From NCBI GenBank assembly GCA_018398585.1, contig JAGTTD010000001.1, positions 24,807,438 to 24,871,437 on the forward strand: a DNA stretch of 64,000 nucleotides, in the 5' to 3' direction. This DNA comes from Simmondsia chinensis. Taxonomy: Eukaryota > Streptophyta > Magnoliopsida > Caryophyllales > Simmondsiaceae. The position numbers and the translations under genes are program-made. Shown here in pieces: positions 33,455 to 43,330 of this stretch. A model generated the notes under the pieces. It saw only the letters and a list, made by a program, of their open reading frames with translations. It was not told the DNA's origin and searched no databases. The first letter of the stretch is position 1. Every line of letters starts with the position of its first letter.

Positions 33455-33995
33455 CGTTATGATTCGAGAATCCAAGGCATGAGCTGGTGGTGGCTGTGCT
33501 ACTCTTGTGTTCGCTGCTGCTGGTGCACGCTGCTGTTAGCCTGCTGTGGTGGCTGTCTTGCAGCTCTTTGATGATCGTTAGTGCAGGAAAGTTGTATTAG
33601 CGTGTGGATATTGTAACTAGAATAAGTCTTTGATGTAATTAGTTGCATAAGTTCCTTGTTAAGTCATGTAATAGGTGAAGTCTAGAGCTTGTTAGCTGCG
33701 GTGGTCGAGCTAGTGGTCAATGCCAGTCATTAGTGATGGTAAGTAGGTGGTTGGCGGTTATAGCCTGCTTAGATGCAATGTAATAGATCATGTCATGTAA
33801 GTAGTATAAATAGTAAGGCTTAGGCTTGTAATCTCATAACTTTGATGACTGGAATTGATATCTTTGATATCTCTATCTCTACTTCTCATCTCCTTTCCCT
33901 TTTTACCTCATCTAAACTCTAAATTCTTTCCTCATCTCATACTCTCATTATCCCAACCAAGGTTAAGGTCCGAGAGTAATATTTGATTCTTAACA
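33455..33995 (+). mobile_element. 3' LTR of element H
   Basis: Starts (C)GTTATGATTCGAGAATCC, ends GATTCTTAACA; TATA box TATAAATA at 33805-33812. It differs from the 5' LTR by scattered substitutions and a few small indels, so the insertion is fairly young compared with its host. Confidence 0.9.
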
Positions 33996-34137
33996 TATTT
34001 CTTCCTGAATGCAATATCCAAGCCATTCAAAGCCAGCCCGGTGTACTCAAGTTCAGGAAGGGCTACGGTGCATTTTAACATGGCTCTCTTAAATTGGTTA
34101 ATATGGTCTTCCACTAACTCCCCTGGCTTCTCATTCC
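33996..34137 (-). pseudogene. Tat-type gag remnant, upstream segment
   Basis: Minus strand RNEKPGELVEDHINQFKRAM, LKCTVALPELEYTGLALNGL, DIAFRKKYV; the retrotransposon gag core pattern of the Tat lineage (ESVEDFI.RFK.A...LALNGLD...RKK). It continues at 28639 once element H is removed. It is cut at about 34131-34137 by the copia RNase H end; the gag N-terminus and the 5' LTR of this element were not found. Confidence 0.75.
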
Positions 34138-34473
34138 GAGTACGTTGCAGCTTCAAAAGCTACAAAGGAGGCATATTGGCTCAGAAAGTTCCTGTTAGAT
34201 CTAGAGGTTGATAAAGATAGCCTAACACTAGTTACGGTCTTTTGTGATAACTTAGGTGTGATGGCTAATTCTAAAGAGCCTAGAAGACACAAGACGTCCA
34301 AGCACATTGAAAGGAAGTACCACCTCATTAGAGACCACATGGAGAAGGGTGAGTTGGCCATCTTAAAGATAGACACCAACCATAATCTTACAGATCCTTT
34401 TACAAAGACTCTGACTCAAAAGATTTTTGAGTCACATTTAGAGGGGATGGGTATGAAGTATACAGCAAATTAG
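34132..34473 (+). pseudogene. Copia RNase H C-terminal fragment
   Basis: Translation YVAASKATKEAYWLRKFLLD, VFCDNLGVMANSKEPRRHK, TSKHIERKYHLIRDHME, then LTDPFTKTLTQKIFESHLEG and GMGMKYTAN, stop. This is the C-terminal RNase H of a plant Ty1/copia polyprotein (TKHIE.RYH.IR and ADP.TK patterns). It is open from the junction to its natural stop, ~20 bp before the LTR's polypurine tract. Confidence 0.9.
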
Positions 34474-34493
34474 ATTTAGGACAAGTGGGAGAT

Positions 34494-36529
34494 TGTTAGG
34501 AGTAATGTCCTGAAATCCAAATTTATTTTGTAATATTATTTTATTTATGATTAAAATTGAAGTTCCAGTCGCTTCCTAATTGAATTTGTGCAAAGTGAGC
34601 TTATATACTGCATGTGATATTCTTTTAAGTATTGTCCATGAGATGGACGGAGTCTTCAGATTACATTTTACATGTTTGTTCTAAATGAATAATGAGATTT
34701 ACCCACAGATAGACTTGGAATAAATGGTATGGAATGTTATTTGAATAACTTTTGGTCAACGATGAGCTTGGACTAACTGTCTATTAAGACAATGACCTAA
34801 CACTTTAGATGACTTGTCTTGGCCATGTGGATGGAGATCTAAAAGTGTTGGGTTGGTGTGTTTAATAAGATTGACACACCGATTTGGACTATTTGGGCTA
34901 CTTATTTCTAGACTGCTATCGGAGATGAGTGATTCACGTTGTACTATTTGAATGACGACTCTAAATCCTGAGGGTATTCTGGACTTGTGCATGGAGCGTT
35001 AGTTACTTTGGTGTACTATAAGTCAGGTCTAAATGCATGACAGAATTCCCACGTACACTGGGTAGCGGCGTGACGTGTGATAAGGATCAGGTATTCAATA
35101 TGGAATTTATAGACTTTTATCAGATACAGATGTCCCCTCAGTTGATTCGCAAATATTTGAATAGTTCGGAAACTTTGGCCAAAGTATTCCAAGTGTTTGA
35201 CATTTAGAATTTATACTGTGAATATGTTCAAGTATAAATGAATTATTCAATGAAGGGCGAGTCGGTAACTAATGGACAAGCTATGGGAAGGATAATGGTA
35301 GTGGTTATATTTATCTCTTGTCATGGACATCTATTGGAGGAGTTGTTGTCATCAATACAGTCTATTATGCCGATATCGAATAAATGGTTTAAGCCTACAA
35401 TGTAATGAGATTTATTTAGTGGAATTAAGTCTCATTAAATGGTAATTAAATTATTTTATGAAATGATTAATTTAACCCATTTGGAGCTAGATTTAAATTG
35501 TACTTGAGGTCCTTGCGCAAGCCTATGTATTTATTGCCATCGAAAAAATATTAAATAATTCAAGAGATGAATTATTTATCCATGAGATGGGTAAATTAAT
35601 TTTGCCAAACATTATTCATGAGATGAATAAAAATTAAAAGTTATAAAATAAAAAATATTTTAAAACTTTAAAATTCATTAGATGAATTTTTACATGTAGG
35701 AAATAAAGCAAAACAAAAAAAGGGAAAATCGTGAAAATTCCAGGAGGAATCTGCGAAAATGCTCAAGAGCCAACCAGCGCGTGACATGGCGCCAATAGAT
35801 GAGCATCCGCGCCATTAGGCATGGGCCATTCACCGCATGCCACATGGCACGCGATGACAGGGAAAAGGACGCACAAACAGGAGTTGAAACACAGCTTTTT
35901 GAGTTGTTTTCTAAATGAAACGACGTGTTTTGTTTTAAACTTGCCGATTCCCACATCAAAAATTTTGAGAGGTTTTTGCTCCGGTAGCCTACTGTGAATA
36001 GAGGTACTTATGCCATATGTTTGGCATTCAATGAAACAAATTATTTTGGGTTTCTAGAAATTATTTCGGAGACCTAATTGGAGAGACAAATTCCAGTTTA
36101 AATATTTCTTTGCTTAGTTTAATATTTTTCGGAGCCTACCTCCGAGCAATATGAGGTCATTATGTAAAAAATCGCGGGGTCTCGATTTTGGTATTCTTTC
36201 AAGATTATTATTTCTTTAGGTATTCTATTATTGGAACAATTCCAGGCGTGTTCTTCTTTCCTTCTTCTTTGAGTTTCACTTTTCTATTTATTTATAGTAT
36301 CTGTCATTGTGCTTGTTTAAGTTTATGTATTGTTATGAATGTATTAGAGCAAAAGGCCTATAGATTTAAAATAAGAATTTAGATATGTAGATTTAAATTA
36401 TGAATTTAAATATGTAGAATTAATATTATGAATTTCAAATCAGCCCTAGGTTTAGAATTATGAATTCTAGACCCCTTTCGCTGCGTAATTTCATAAAACT
36501 AGGGAGAATTTTCAAAATTCGTCCCAACA
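34494..36529 (+). mobile_element. Full-length copia LTR (2036 bp)
   Basis: Begins TGTTAGGAGTAATGTCC after the polypurine tract AAGTGGGAGAT and ends TTCGTCCCAACA. It is the reference copy for the LTRs at 2067-4004 and 7895-9595. Promoter-like GTGAATAGAGG near 35994 is the equivalent of the TATA box at 9127. ORFs inside are spurious. Confidence 0.85.
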
Positions 36530-36530
36530 A

Positions 36531-36542
36531 CCGGTATTAGGG
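36531..36542 (+). promoter_or_regulatory. Degenerate tRNA-Met PBS after the copia LTR
   Basis: CGGTATTAGGGC, three transitions from TGGTATCAGAGC, immediately after the LTR. A second GGTATCAGAG lies at 36712-36721. Together with the RNase H end upstream, the LTR has both a 3'-type and a 5'-type neighbour. Confidence 0.5.
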
Positions 36543-36544
36543 CA

Positions 36545-37700
36545 AAGGGTTTATAGAGATAGACCTATTACCGAGAACTCTCGCACCTGAGGTGTCGCGA
36601 AGTGTGACTCTCCGACCTGGGGCTTAGGTAGCGAGAAAGTCTCCTACTTTAAGTGCTCTACTAGCTACCCCTTGTTGTGACCACAATTGAAAAATTGTGA
36701 ATCTAACGATCGGTATCAGAGTTTATTTTTCCAACAAAAGTTACCTTTTCCTAACAGTTACTCCCTTCCAAAGGCTCAGTTTTTGACATATCAGGAATAA
36801 GAAAGCCCGCATGAGTCATACTGTGATTACTCATTATACTAAACAACTTAGATTGTTAGAGAAATAGGATTAATAAGTGATCAAAATATAATTCAATTAT
36901 GCCCCCGTAGAGGTACAATAGGATAAGTGGCACTCCGACCGCCAAGATTAACACGGTATCCATCTCAGCAATGTACTCTAAAGAGATGGGTTAGCTTATG
37001 CCCCAACTTCCTTAGTAATGTGAGAGGGAATTACTTTGTGTGAGAAAGAAAAGCATGAAGAAGAAGATGAGTTTCTGTAATTTTTTATGTTTAACAAAGC
37101 CTTAAGGTACGGTATTTACACAGAAAAATCCTTCTGCATTAAAGAAAATATCATGGCTTTGGAATTAGGCTACAATAAATAAAGTGGCAGCTATGGGGGA
37201 GCCTATTCATCCGATTTCAGTTATGAATAAAAAGGTTTATGGAAAGAGCAAAAATTGATGCAATCAAAATGCATACTTAAATTCGAGCTTGTAGCCTCGA
37301 GCCTCACCTGGAGTAAGGACATCCCCTGGAGGTAGCACCCTCGAGGCCAACTAAGGAAGAAACCTCGAGCTCATGCCAAAGGCCTTGAGCACTACCCAAC
37401 GACAAGAATGCATCTTGAGTTCATTTACAAAAACTTAAATAAACATAGTGGTCGTTAAAATAAAAGCCTGGATTAGAAAAAGTCCACACTATGCACCGGC
37501 TAGCCCGACAAGGCAGGGTGCTCGCGTGCATGCATTTGGTGCAATAGGCCCTCTCTAGGTCCACAAAACTTTACCAAGTGCAATAACAAGGGGGTATATA
37601 AACAAGGCTCACCTCCTCTAGATTTTCTATGTGGGATTGAGGTACTTTCTCAAGACATCAAAATTGATGCACGCTACAACCAAATTCCAACAATAATAAC
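36545..37700. other. Unassigned repeat-like region
   Basis: No coding. 36545-36710 looks like copia 5' leader. From about 36780 the origin is unclear. A CTCGAG-rich part at 37280-37400 (CTTGTAGCCTCGAGCC) recurs inverted at 50210-50240 (GAGCTCGAGGCTACAAAC). Confidence 0.4.
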
Positions 37701-38257
37701 TATAAATTTAAGGAAAATTATCACTTTGGTACCTTGACTTTTATCACTTAGGTATCCTTACATTTCAAAGTCTACGATGAAGTACCTTATGGTTTAAAAA
37801 TTTAATGTCCTACGTACCTTGAAGTTTTAAAATATCATCAATCAAGTACCATTCTTTCATAATTTGACAGGTTTTTCTTCGAAAATACTAAGCTGAAATA
37901 TGATTCTAATCATATATAAGTATATTCATTAGAATTTGATGAGTTTTTACAAAAAAAAATGCTAATATGGCATATGATTTTGGCAATATATGGGTAGTTT
38001 ATATCCAAATTCATTGAACTTTTTATCCTACATTGTTTTGTGTATATGTATTATTATAATCATTCACTACATTGGCATCTTTTGTGTAAACTTAGTATAA
38101 TTCTCGCAAAAATTCATCAAATTGCAACATAAGGTGCCTAAGTAATAAAATATTCAAACCTCGGGGTACGTAGGTGATAAATTATCAAACCTAGGGTACC
38201 TAAGTGATAAATTATCAAACCAAGGGTACCTAAGTGATAATTCTCCTAAATTTTATA
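37701..38257. mobile_element. MITE-like element with terminal inverted repeats
   Basis: The left end TATAAATTTAAGGAAAATTA and the reverse complement of the right end TATAAAATTTAGGAGAATTA match over ~24 bp and on into TCACTT(A/T)GGTACC. Near the right end GGTACCTAAGTGATAAATTA-like units of ~28 bp occur three times, and related ones near the left end. No ORF. Target duplication not resolved, so superfamily (Mutator-like is possible) is open. Confidence 0.6.
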
Positions 38258-38516
38258 GTAGATAAGGCACCCTTTTATGTACTGTAGTTTTTCCTCTAGT
38301 TAAGAGAGGGATACACATAAGTTTTATGTGTTGTTTTTGTGCCAATTGCAAGATCACACATGCATACACACCTGCGCATATAGGGCATTGACTCTTATAA
38401 GAGGGTGAGAGATGAGAAAAAAATAATGACCATCAAATTTAAATCAAGGAAATCTAGGCCATTGATTGATATGAGAGGTGTAAAAAAAACTTTTGAAATC
38501 TTAGCCTTTGATTTTT
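38258..38516. other. Unassigned short spacer
   Basis: No ORF or recognised repeat; AT-rich with GAGATGAGAAAAAAATAATG-type text. Confidence 0.3.
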
Positions 38517-39300
38517 GTTAGGGAAAGTGTATAAACAGGTACTATAAACTCAGTCACCACTTCCAAAGTGTGTAGCGAACCACTTTTTCCAATCTCACAA
38601 AGTTCACCATCAAAACCCATAAAAGAAGCCATTTTCGTAAAAGAAAATAAGCCTTAAGATTGTTAGGGAAATTGTAACATGCATCAAATTCAATCACCAG
38701 CTTCAAGGCGTGTAGTGAACCATTTTCCTTAAAACTATTTCATGGATACAGAAGTAGTCTCAGAGATACAATGAAACCCAAAGACATAGTGAGAGTAACA
38801 TCATAGAGAGGAAGGATAACAGAGATTGAGAGTGAAAAGATAATATTGTTTTTAAGTATTTGTTCAAGTACTTTTCAAACCAATTTACAAGTACCTTTTC
38901 CATGTTCAATCAAGTATGATTTGGTGAGGCATTATATAGATTTACAGGTGTCTCTTCAACTCTTAAGAATGACCCAAAAACGTTTCCATATCATTGCAAA
39001 AAAAAGGACAAAAAAGAGTTATTTTGTGTTTTGAAGCTGGGTGTCGACGACACATAGGGGTTATGTCTCGACACACGGCCCATTGTTTCAACATATAGAC
39101 CCAATTTATGGGTTCTACAAGACTGTGTTTCGACACACACCTTTCTAAAAGAGGTCGTGTAAGCTCGTGTGTCAACACAGACCTAACACGTGTCGACGCA
39201 CAACATGTTTAAGCTAAAACACATCAAATACGTATCCAAAACACTTTATTTTGAAAATACGCAAAAAGATTCAATCTATTGGTCATTATTTACTCTTGTC
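38517..39300 (-). mobile_element. Copia LTR fragment with phased palindromes
   Basis: Minus-strand relative of the LTR at 49811-51400. Its end (plus TGTTAGGGAAATTGTAACAT at 38661) matches the inverted end of that LTR, and ATTTCATGGATACAGAAGTA matches inverted 51325-51300. The end segment is present twice (38519 and 38661). The part at 39043-39197 holds GTCGAC-centred palindromes. Right boundary uncertain; a CATTAACA at 39597-39604 would fit the LTR start. Confidence 0.55.
39043..39197. repeat. GTCGAC palindromes at ~21/42-bp steps (copy 1)
   Basis: Cores (GTCGAC or one-base variants) start at 39043, 39067, 39087, 39129, 39171 and 39192, spaced 24, 20, 42, 42 and 21 bp, each flanked by TGTG/CACA-like arms. 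Confidence 0.75.
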
Positions 39301-39417
39301 ATCATTTTCCCTCTCATTTGAGTCATGCCTGTTGTTTATAATGTTAGCCCTAGTATTTTAAATATTAGCCTGGTATCCTATATGTCTACAATACTAGCCC
39401 AGACACGGCTGGGACTT

Positions 39418-39552
39418 ATATACTACTGCCCAGCAATTAGACATATATACTACTGCCTAGTAATCAGACCTAGATACTACAGCCCAGTAATCGGATCTAG
39501 ATACTACTGCCTAGTAATTGGACCCAGATATTACTGCCCTGAAATGGGACCT
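39418..39552. repeat. Minisatellite, ~29-30 bp x ~4.5
   Basis: Units of the type TACTACTGCCTAGTAATCAG plus ACCTAGA, at about 39420, 39447, 39476, 39505 and 39530, with small differences. The ORF running through it is spurious. Confidence 0.8.
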
Positions 39553-39604
39553 ATTCGCGTTGACCAGCATTGACCGCTATTTGACCTGTTAACCAGCATT
39601 AACA

Positions 39605-40081
39605 AACTCTATAGGGGGTTCTCTCCCATACCTTCACAGACACACTTCTAGGGGACCATTCTCTCACTCCCTTACTCTCTCTCTCGACCACCCTCTCTAC
39701 TTTCCAAGGCAAGGCAAAGCTTGGCTAAGGTAGGCTTCCCCACACCTCGACCTCCCATTGTCTTTTACGGTCATCTCTCTGAAGCAATAGCTACTCTAAC
39801 CTTCTACTCTTCTTAGGCTAAGTCTTTTATATTTTTTATATGTATTTATTACCTACATTTATTATTATTATTTTATTAGATAAATACTTATTTGAGCATC
39901 GGAGGGACCCCCCCCCCCCCCCCCGGTGGGTTACCCCCCACACCCCTCTAACTATTTGCTTGAATCTTGCAGGAAACACTAGATGGGCGTGCAGCTAGAG
40001 CTTGAGTCTAGCTCATCATTATGAAGCTCACCTCGTACCGGTCTCCCATACAGTAAATAAGCTCACTGGCCAAATTCGTCG
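39605..40081 (+). mobile_element. Tat-type gypsy LTR end
   Basis: Contains the hallmark near the 3' end of Tat LTRs: TTTGAGCATCGGAGGGACC, then a C run (39909-39925), GGTGGGTT, and TTGCTTGAATCTTGCAGG, followed ~100 bp later by the PBS. The start of the LTR is not resolved; it may begin before 39400. Confidence 0.6.
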
Positions 40082-40091
40082 AAAACAAAAT

Positions 40092-40109
40092 TGGCGCCGT
40101 TTGTGGGAA
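40092..40109 (+). promoter_or_regulatory. Tat-type primer binding site
   Basis: TGGCGCCGTTTGTGGGAA; the family form is TGGCGCCGTCTGTGGGAA. It orients the non-coding region to the right as element interior. Confidence 0.8.
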
Positions 40110-40429
40110 GGAATGCAAGCTCACGCCTAGATTGATGTTTCTTGTAAGGCTCAGGCGTTTTAAAGGTTGAGCAAGCAACTCAAGCAGCAGCTTAATCGAG
40201 CTTGAGCTTTTCAACTTTGTGAAATTTTTTGTTCGATTTATGTTTCAGGTACTTTTTATGAGCTTTTGTTTGTTTGAATTTTGTTTTCATTTAAAATTTG
40301 GTGCTCAATTTGTTAGTTTGTGCTCTCCTTAGTGTTTCCACTAGTTGTTGTAATAAACTAATGTAAATTATCCTTTTTTTGCTGTTCTAGAATTTTCGTT
40401 TTATCTTAATTAGGTGTCGCGGAGCTTAT

Positions 40430-42480
40430 TATTCAAAAAATTTATGTATGCACCTAGAGCTCCTCAAGAGCTTCATTTGGATATAAAATTTGATCCAAAA
40501 CTCTCCACGAATTGAAAGTTATGCCCATTTTAACTTGTAAGGTAAGTTATACGACTTACCTACGTCTAGCTTGCCCAAAGCCCTTTTTGGGTACTTTTTA
40601 GCACCAAACATTCAAAAACTTTATATGAGTTTCTAGAGTGCCTCAAGAGCTTCATTTTGATATAAAATTCGATCCATAACTCTTCACGGATTGAAAGTTA
40701 TGTCCATTTTAAATTGTAAGGTATGATATATGTTGTACCTACGTCTAGCTAGCCAAAAGCCTTTTTAGGTACTTTTTATCATCAAACATTCAAAACGTGT
40801 TTTATGGGGACCTAGTTCTCCTCAAGGGCTTCATTTTGACAGAAAACTTGATCTGTAACCCTTCACAAATAGAAAGTTATGTCCGTTTTAAGTTGTAAGG
40901 TAAGTTGTACGCCAAGTACGCGTCTAGCTCGTCAAAAGCCTTTTTTGTGTACTTTCTGCCATCAAACATTCAAAAAATTTATATGGATGCCTAGAGCACC
41001 TCAAGAGCTTCGTTTTTATATTAAATTCAATCTATAACTCTTCATGGATTGAAACTTATGTCCGTTTTAAGTTATAAAGTAAGTTATACACCTAGTACGC
41101 ATCTAGCACTCTAAAAGCCTTTTTCGGGTGCTCTTCTGTCACCAAACGTTCAAAAAATATAAGTAGGTGCTTATAGCTCATCTAGGTCTTCGTTTTGATA
41201 TAAAATTGGATCTGTAACTCTTCACGAATTGAAAGTTATTTCCGTTTTAAATTGTAAGGTACGTTATATGCCTTACCTACGTCTAGTTTATCAAAGGCCT
41301 TTTTTAGGGACATTCTGCCATCAAACATTCAAAAACTATTCATGGATGCCTAGAGCATTTCAAGGGCTTCATTTTTGTGTAAAATTCGATCCGTAGCTCT
41401 TCACGGATTGAAAGTTATGTCCGTTTAAAATTGTAAGGTAAGTTGTATGCTTAGTACGCGTCTTGCTCGCAAAAAGCCTTTTCAGTTACTTTCTATCATC
41501 AAAAAAACTTTATATGAGTGCCTAGAGCTCCTTAAGAGCTTCATTTTGATATAATTGAAATTTCTGTCCATTTTATGTTGTAAGGTGAGTTGTACACCTA
41601 GCATGTGTCTAGCTCGCCAAAAGCCTTTTTTGCTTACTTTCTTTCACCAAACATTCAAAATTTTGATATAGGTGCTTAGAAATCATCAAGAGCTTAATTT
41701 TAATATGAAGTTCGATCCATAAGTCCTTAGTGGATTGAAAGTTAGGTCTGTTTTAAGCTGTAAGGTACGTTATATGCCATATGTGCATCTAGCTCGCCAA
41801 AAGATTTTTTGAGGTACTTTCTGTCATCAAATGTTCAAATGATTTATATGGACACCTAGATATCCTCAAGAGCTTCGATTTCATACAACACTTGGTCCGT
41901 AACTCTTCACGGATTGAAAGTTACGCTTATTTTAAACTATAAGGTAAATTATATGCCTTACTTGCGTCTAGCACTCCCAAGTCACTTTTTATGTACTTCT
42001 TTTCTTCAAAAGTTTAGAAACTTTCTATGGGTGCATAGAACGCTTCAATAGTTTCATTTTGATATAAAATGTGATCCATAACTCTTCATAGATAAGAAGT
42101 TACGCCTATTTTAATTCGTATGGTATGTTACCTAACCACAACGGGCAATTTGTTGTGTCGATTCACCTTTTCATGCCTTCTTTGATCCAAAAGCTCTAAA
42201 AATCATGGTAGTTATATAAAGACCTTCAATATTTTCATTTTGATGGGTGATCTAGCTCGTAGCTTCTTGGGAATTCAAAGCTATATTTGTTTAAGTCTCG
42301 GGGTTAACTTATATAAACCAGCAATCACTACCATGTTTTGTAAACGCCAATCACTTCTTTGATATCTTTTCTTTAAAACATGAGAAATTATGCTAGTTGC
42401 ATAAAGTTCTTTGAGAGCTTCATTTTGATATAAAACTCACATTCTAACTCCCACTGATTTAAAATTTATATCCGTTTAAA
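40430..42480. repeat. Satellite-like array, ~180 bp x ~11-12
   Basis: Units begin TTCAAAAA(A/C)TTTATATG near 40432, 40611, 40789, 40969, 41150, 41329, 41500, 41653, 41833, 42010, 42190 and 42375. Shared blocks: CCTCAAGAGCTTCATTTTGA, TCTTCACGGATTGAAAGTTA, TTGTAAGGTAAGTTATA, ACGTCTAGCTCGCCAAAAGC. Most spacings are 177-185 bp, with shorter units at 41500 and 41653; the last three units are the most diverged. No coding. It lies ~320 bp after the Tat PBS. Confidence 0.9.
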
Positions 42481-42647
42481 TTACAGGATACCTAATTAAA
42501 AAAGTAATAAAAATAATAAATATGAAAAATGACAAAAGTAAAATAAAAAGCTTGGACACTTTGACCATCCTCATCATCTACATCGACGGTAGCACCCGAC
42601 ACCACCCATCACAAAAACACCACCACTGCTGCTACTGGCGTCATCTT

Positions 42648-42795
42648 AGTTCGCCGGTCCTAGCTCGCCGGTTCTAGCTCACCGGTTCTAGCTCGCCGGT
42701 TCTAGCTCTTCAATGTCTGGCTCACCATTCCTAGCCTGCCAATCTTAGCTCGCCGGTCCTAGCTTGCCGCCCTAACTCGCCAGTCGCAGCTCACC
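42648..42795. repeat. Short GC-rich repeats (TAGCTCGCCGGTTC)
   Basis: About eight imperfect copies of a 16-17 bp unit TAGCTCGCCGGTTC, most regular at 42650-42710. Surroundings (42560-42950) are GC-richer than the array before and after. No gene. Confidence 0.75.
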
Positions 42796-42948
42796 CATGC
42801 TTCTACTCACGCACACTTGTGTTGCCTTGACCCATGGCACCCTATACACCTTACTCTAGTGTGGCCAAGCTGCCACCAACAGCCAACTTCAGCCACCCCC
42901 ACTGGTGGCTCTCTCTCTTTTTCCTCCACTGAACCCAGGTCAACTTTT

Positions 42949-43330
42949 ATTACAATCATTGTTTAATTCAACCCTAAAAGAGTCAATTTTTATTACAATC
43001 TTTGTTTAATTCAACCCCAAAAGGATCAATTTCTATTATAATATTTGTTTAATTCAACCCTAAGAGGGTCAATTTCTATTATAATCTTTGTTTAATTCAA
43101 CCCCAACAGGGTAAATTTCTATTATAATCTTTGTTTAATTCAACCTTAAAAGGGTCAATTTCTATTATAATCTTTGTTCAATTCAACTCTAAAAGGGTCA
43201 ATTTCTATTATAATATTTGTTTAGTTCAATCATAAAAAGGTAAATTTCTAATACAATCTTTGTTTAATTCAACACTAAGGGGTCAATTTCTCGTTACAAT
43301 CTTAGTTGAACCTAAACCTAAGGTGTCAAT
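42949..43330. repeat. Tandem array, ~44-45 bp x ~8
   Basis: Unit GTCAATTTCTATTATAATCT then TTGTTTAATTCAACCCTAAA and AGG. Regular to ~43265; degenerate CAACC...TAATTT relatives continue to ~44110. Confidence 0.9.

Larger units (their letters stand above)
28640..33995 (+). mobile_element. LTR element H with unusual non-gag/pol interior
   Basis: 5356 bp with near-identical LTRs (540 and 541 bp), tRNA-Met PBS and a polypurine tract, flanked by GATTT (28635-28639) and TATTT (33996-34000), four of five matching. It splits the minus-strand Tat gag. LTR ends (CTTAACA plus ATTGGTATCAGAGCC) and the ACAAGAATGTTTTCAAGGGG-like pre-LTR text resemble element I (ACAAGAAGTTTCTCAAGAGG), so it probably uses that family's machinery. 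Its interior has no zinc knuckle, protease, RT or integrase motif that I can recognise, but a long decayed coding region. Confidence 0.85.

Noticed and set aside
34131..36000. Assorted ORFs in the copia LTR (34756-34992, 35690-35959)
   Set aside because: LTR sequence; homologous places in the other two LTR copies are not open.
42560..42950. GC-rich stretch as a host gene exon
   Set aside because: Composition comes from TAGCTCGCCGGTTC repeats; frames are closed by stops and no splice context is convincing.
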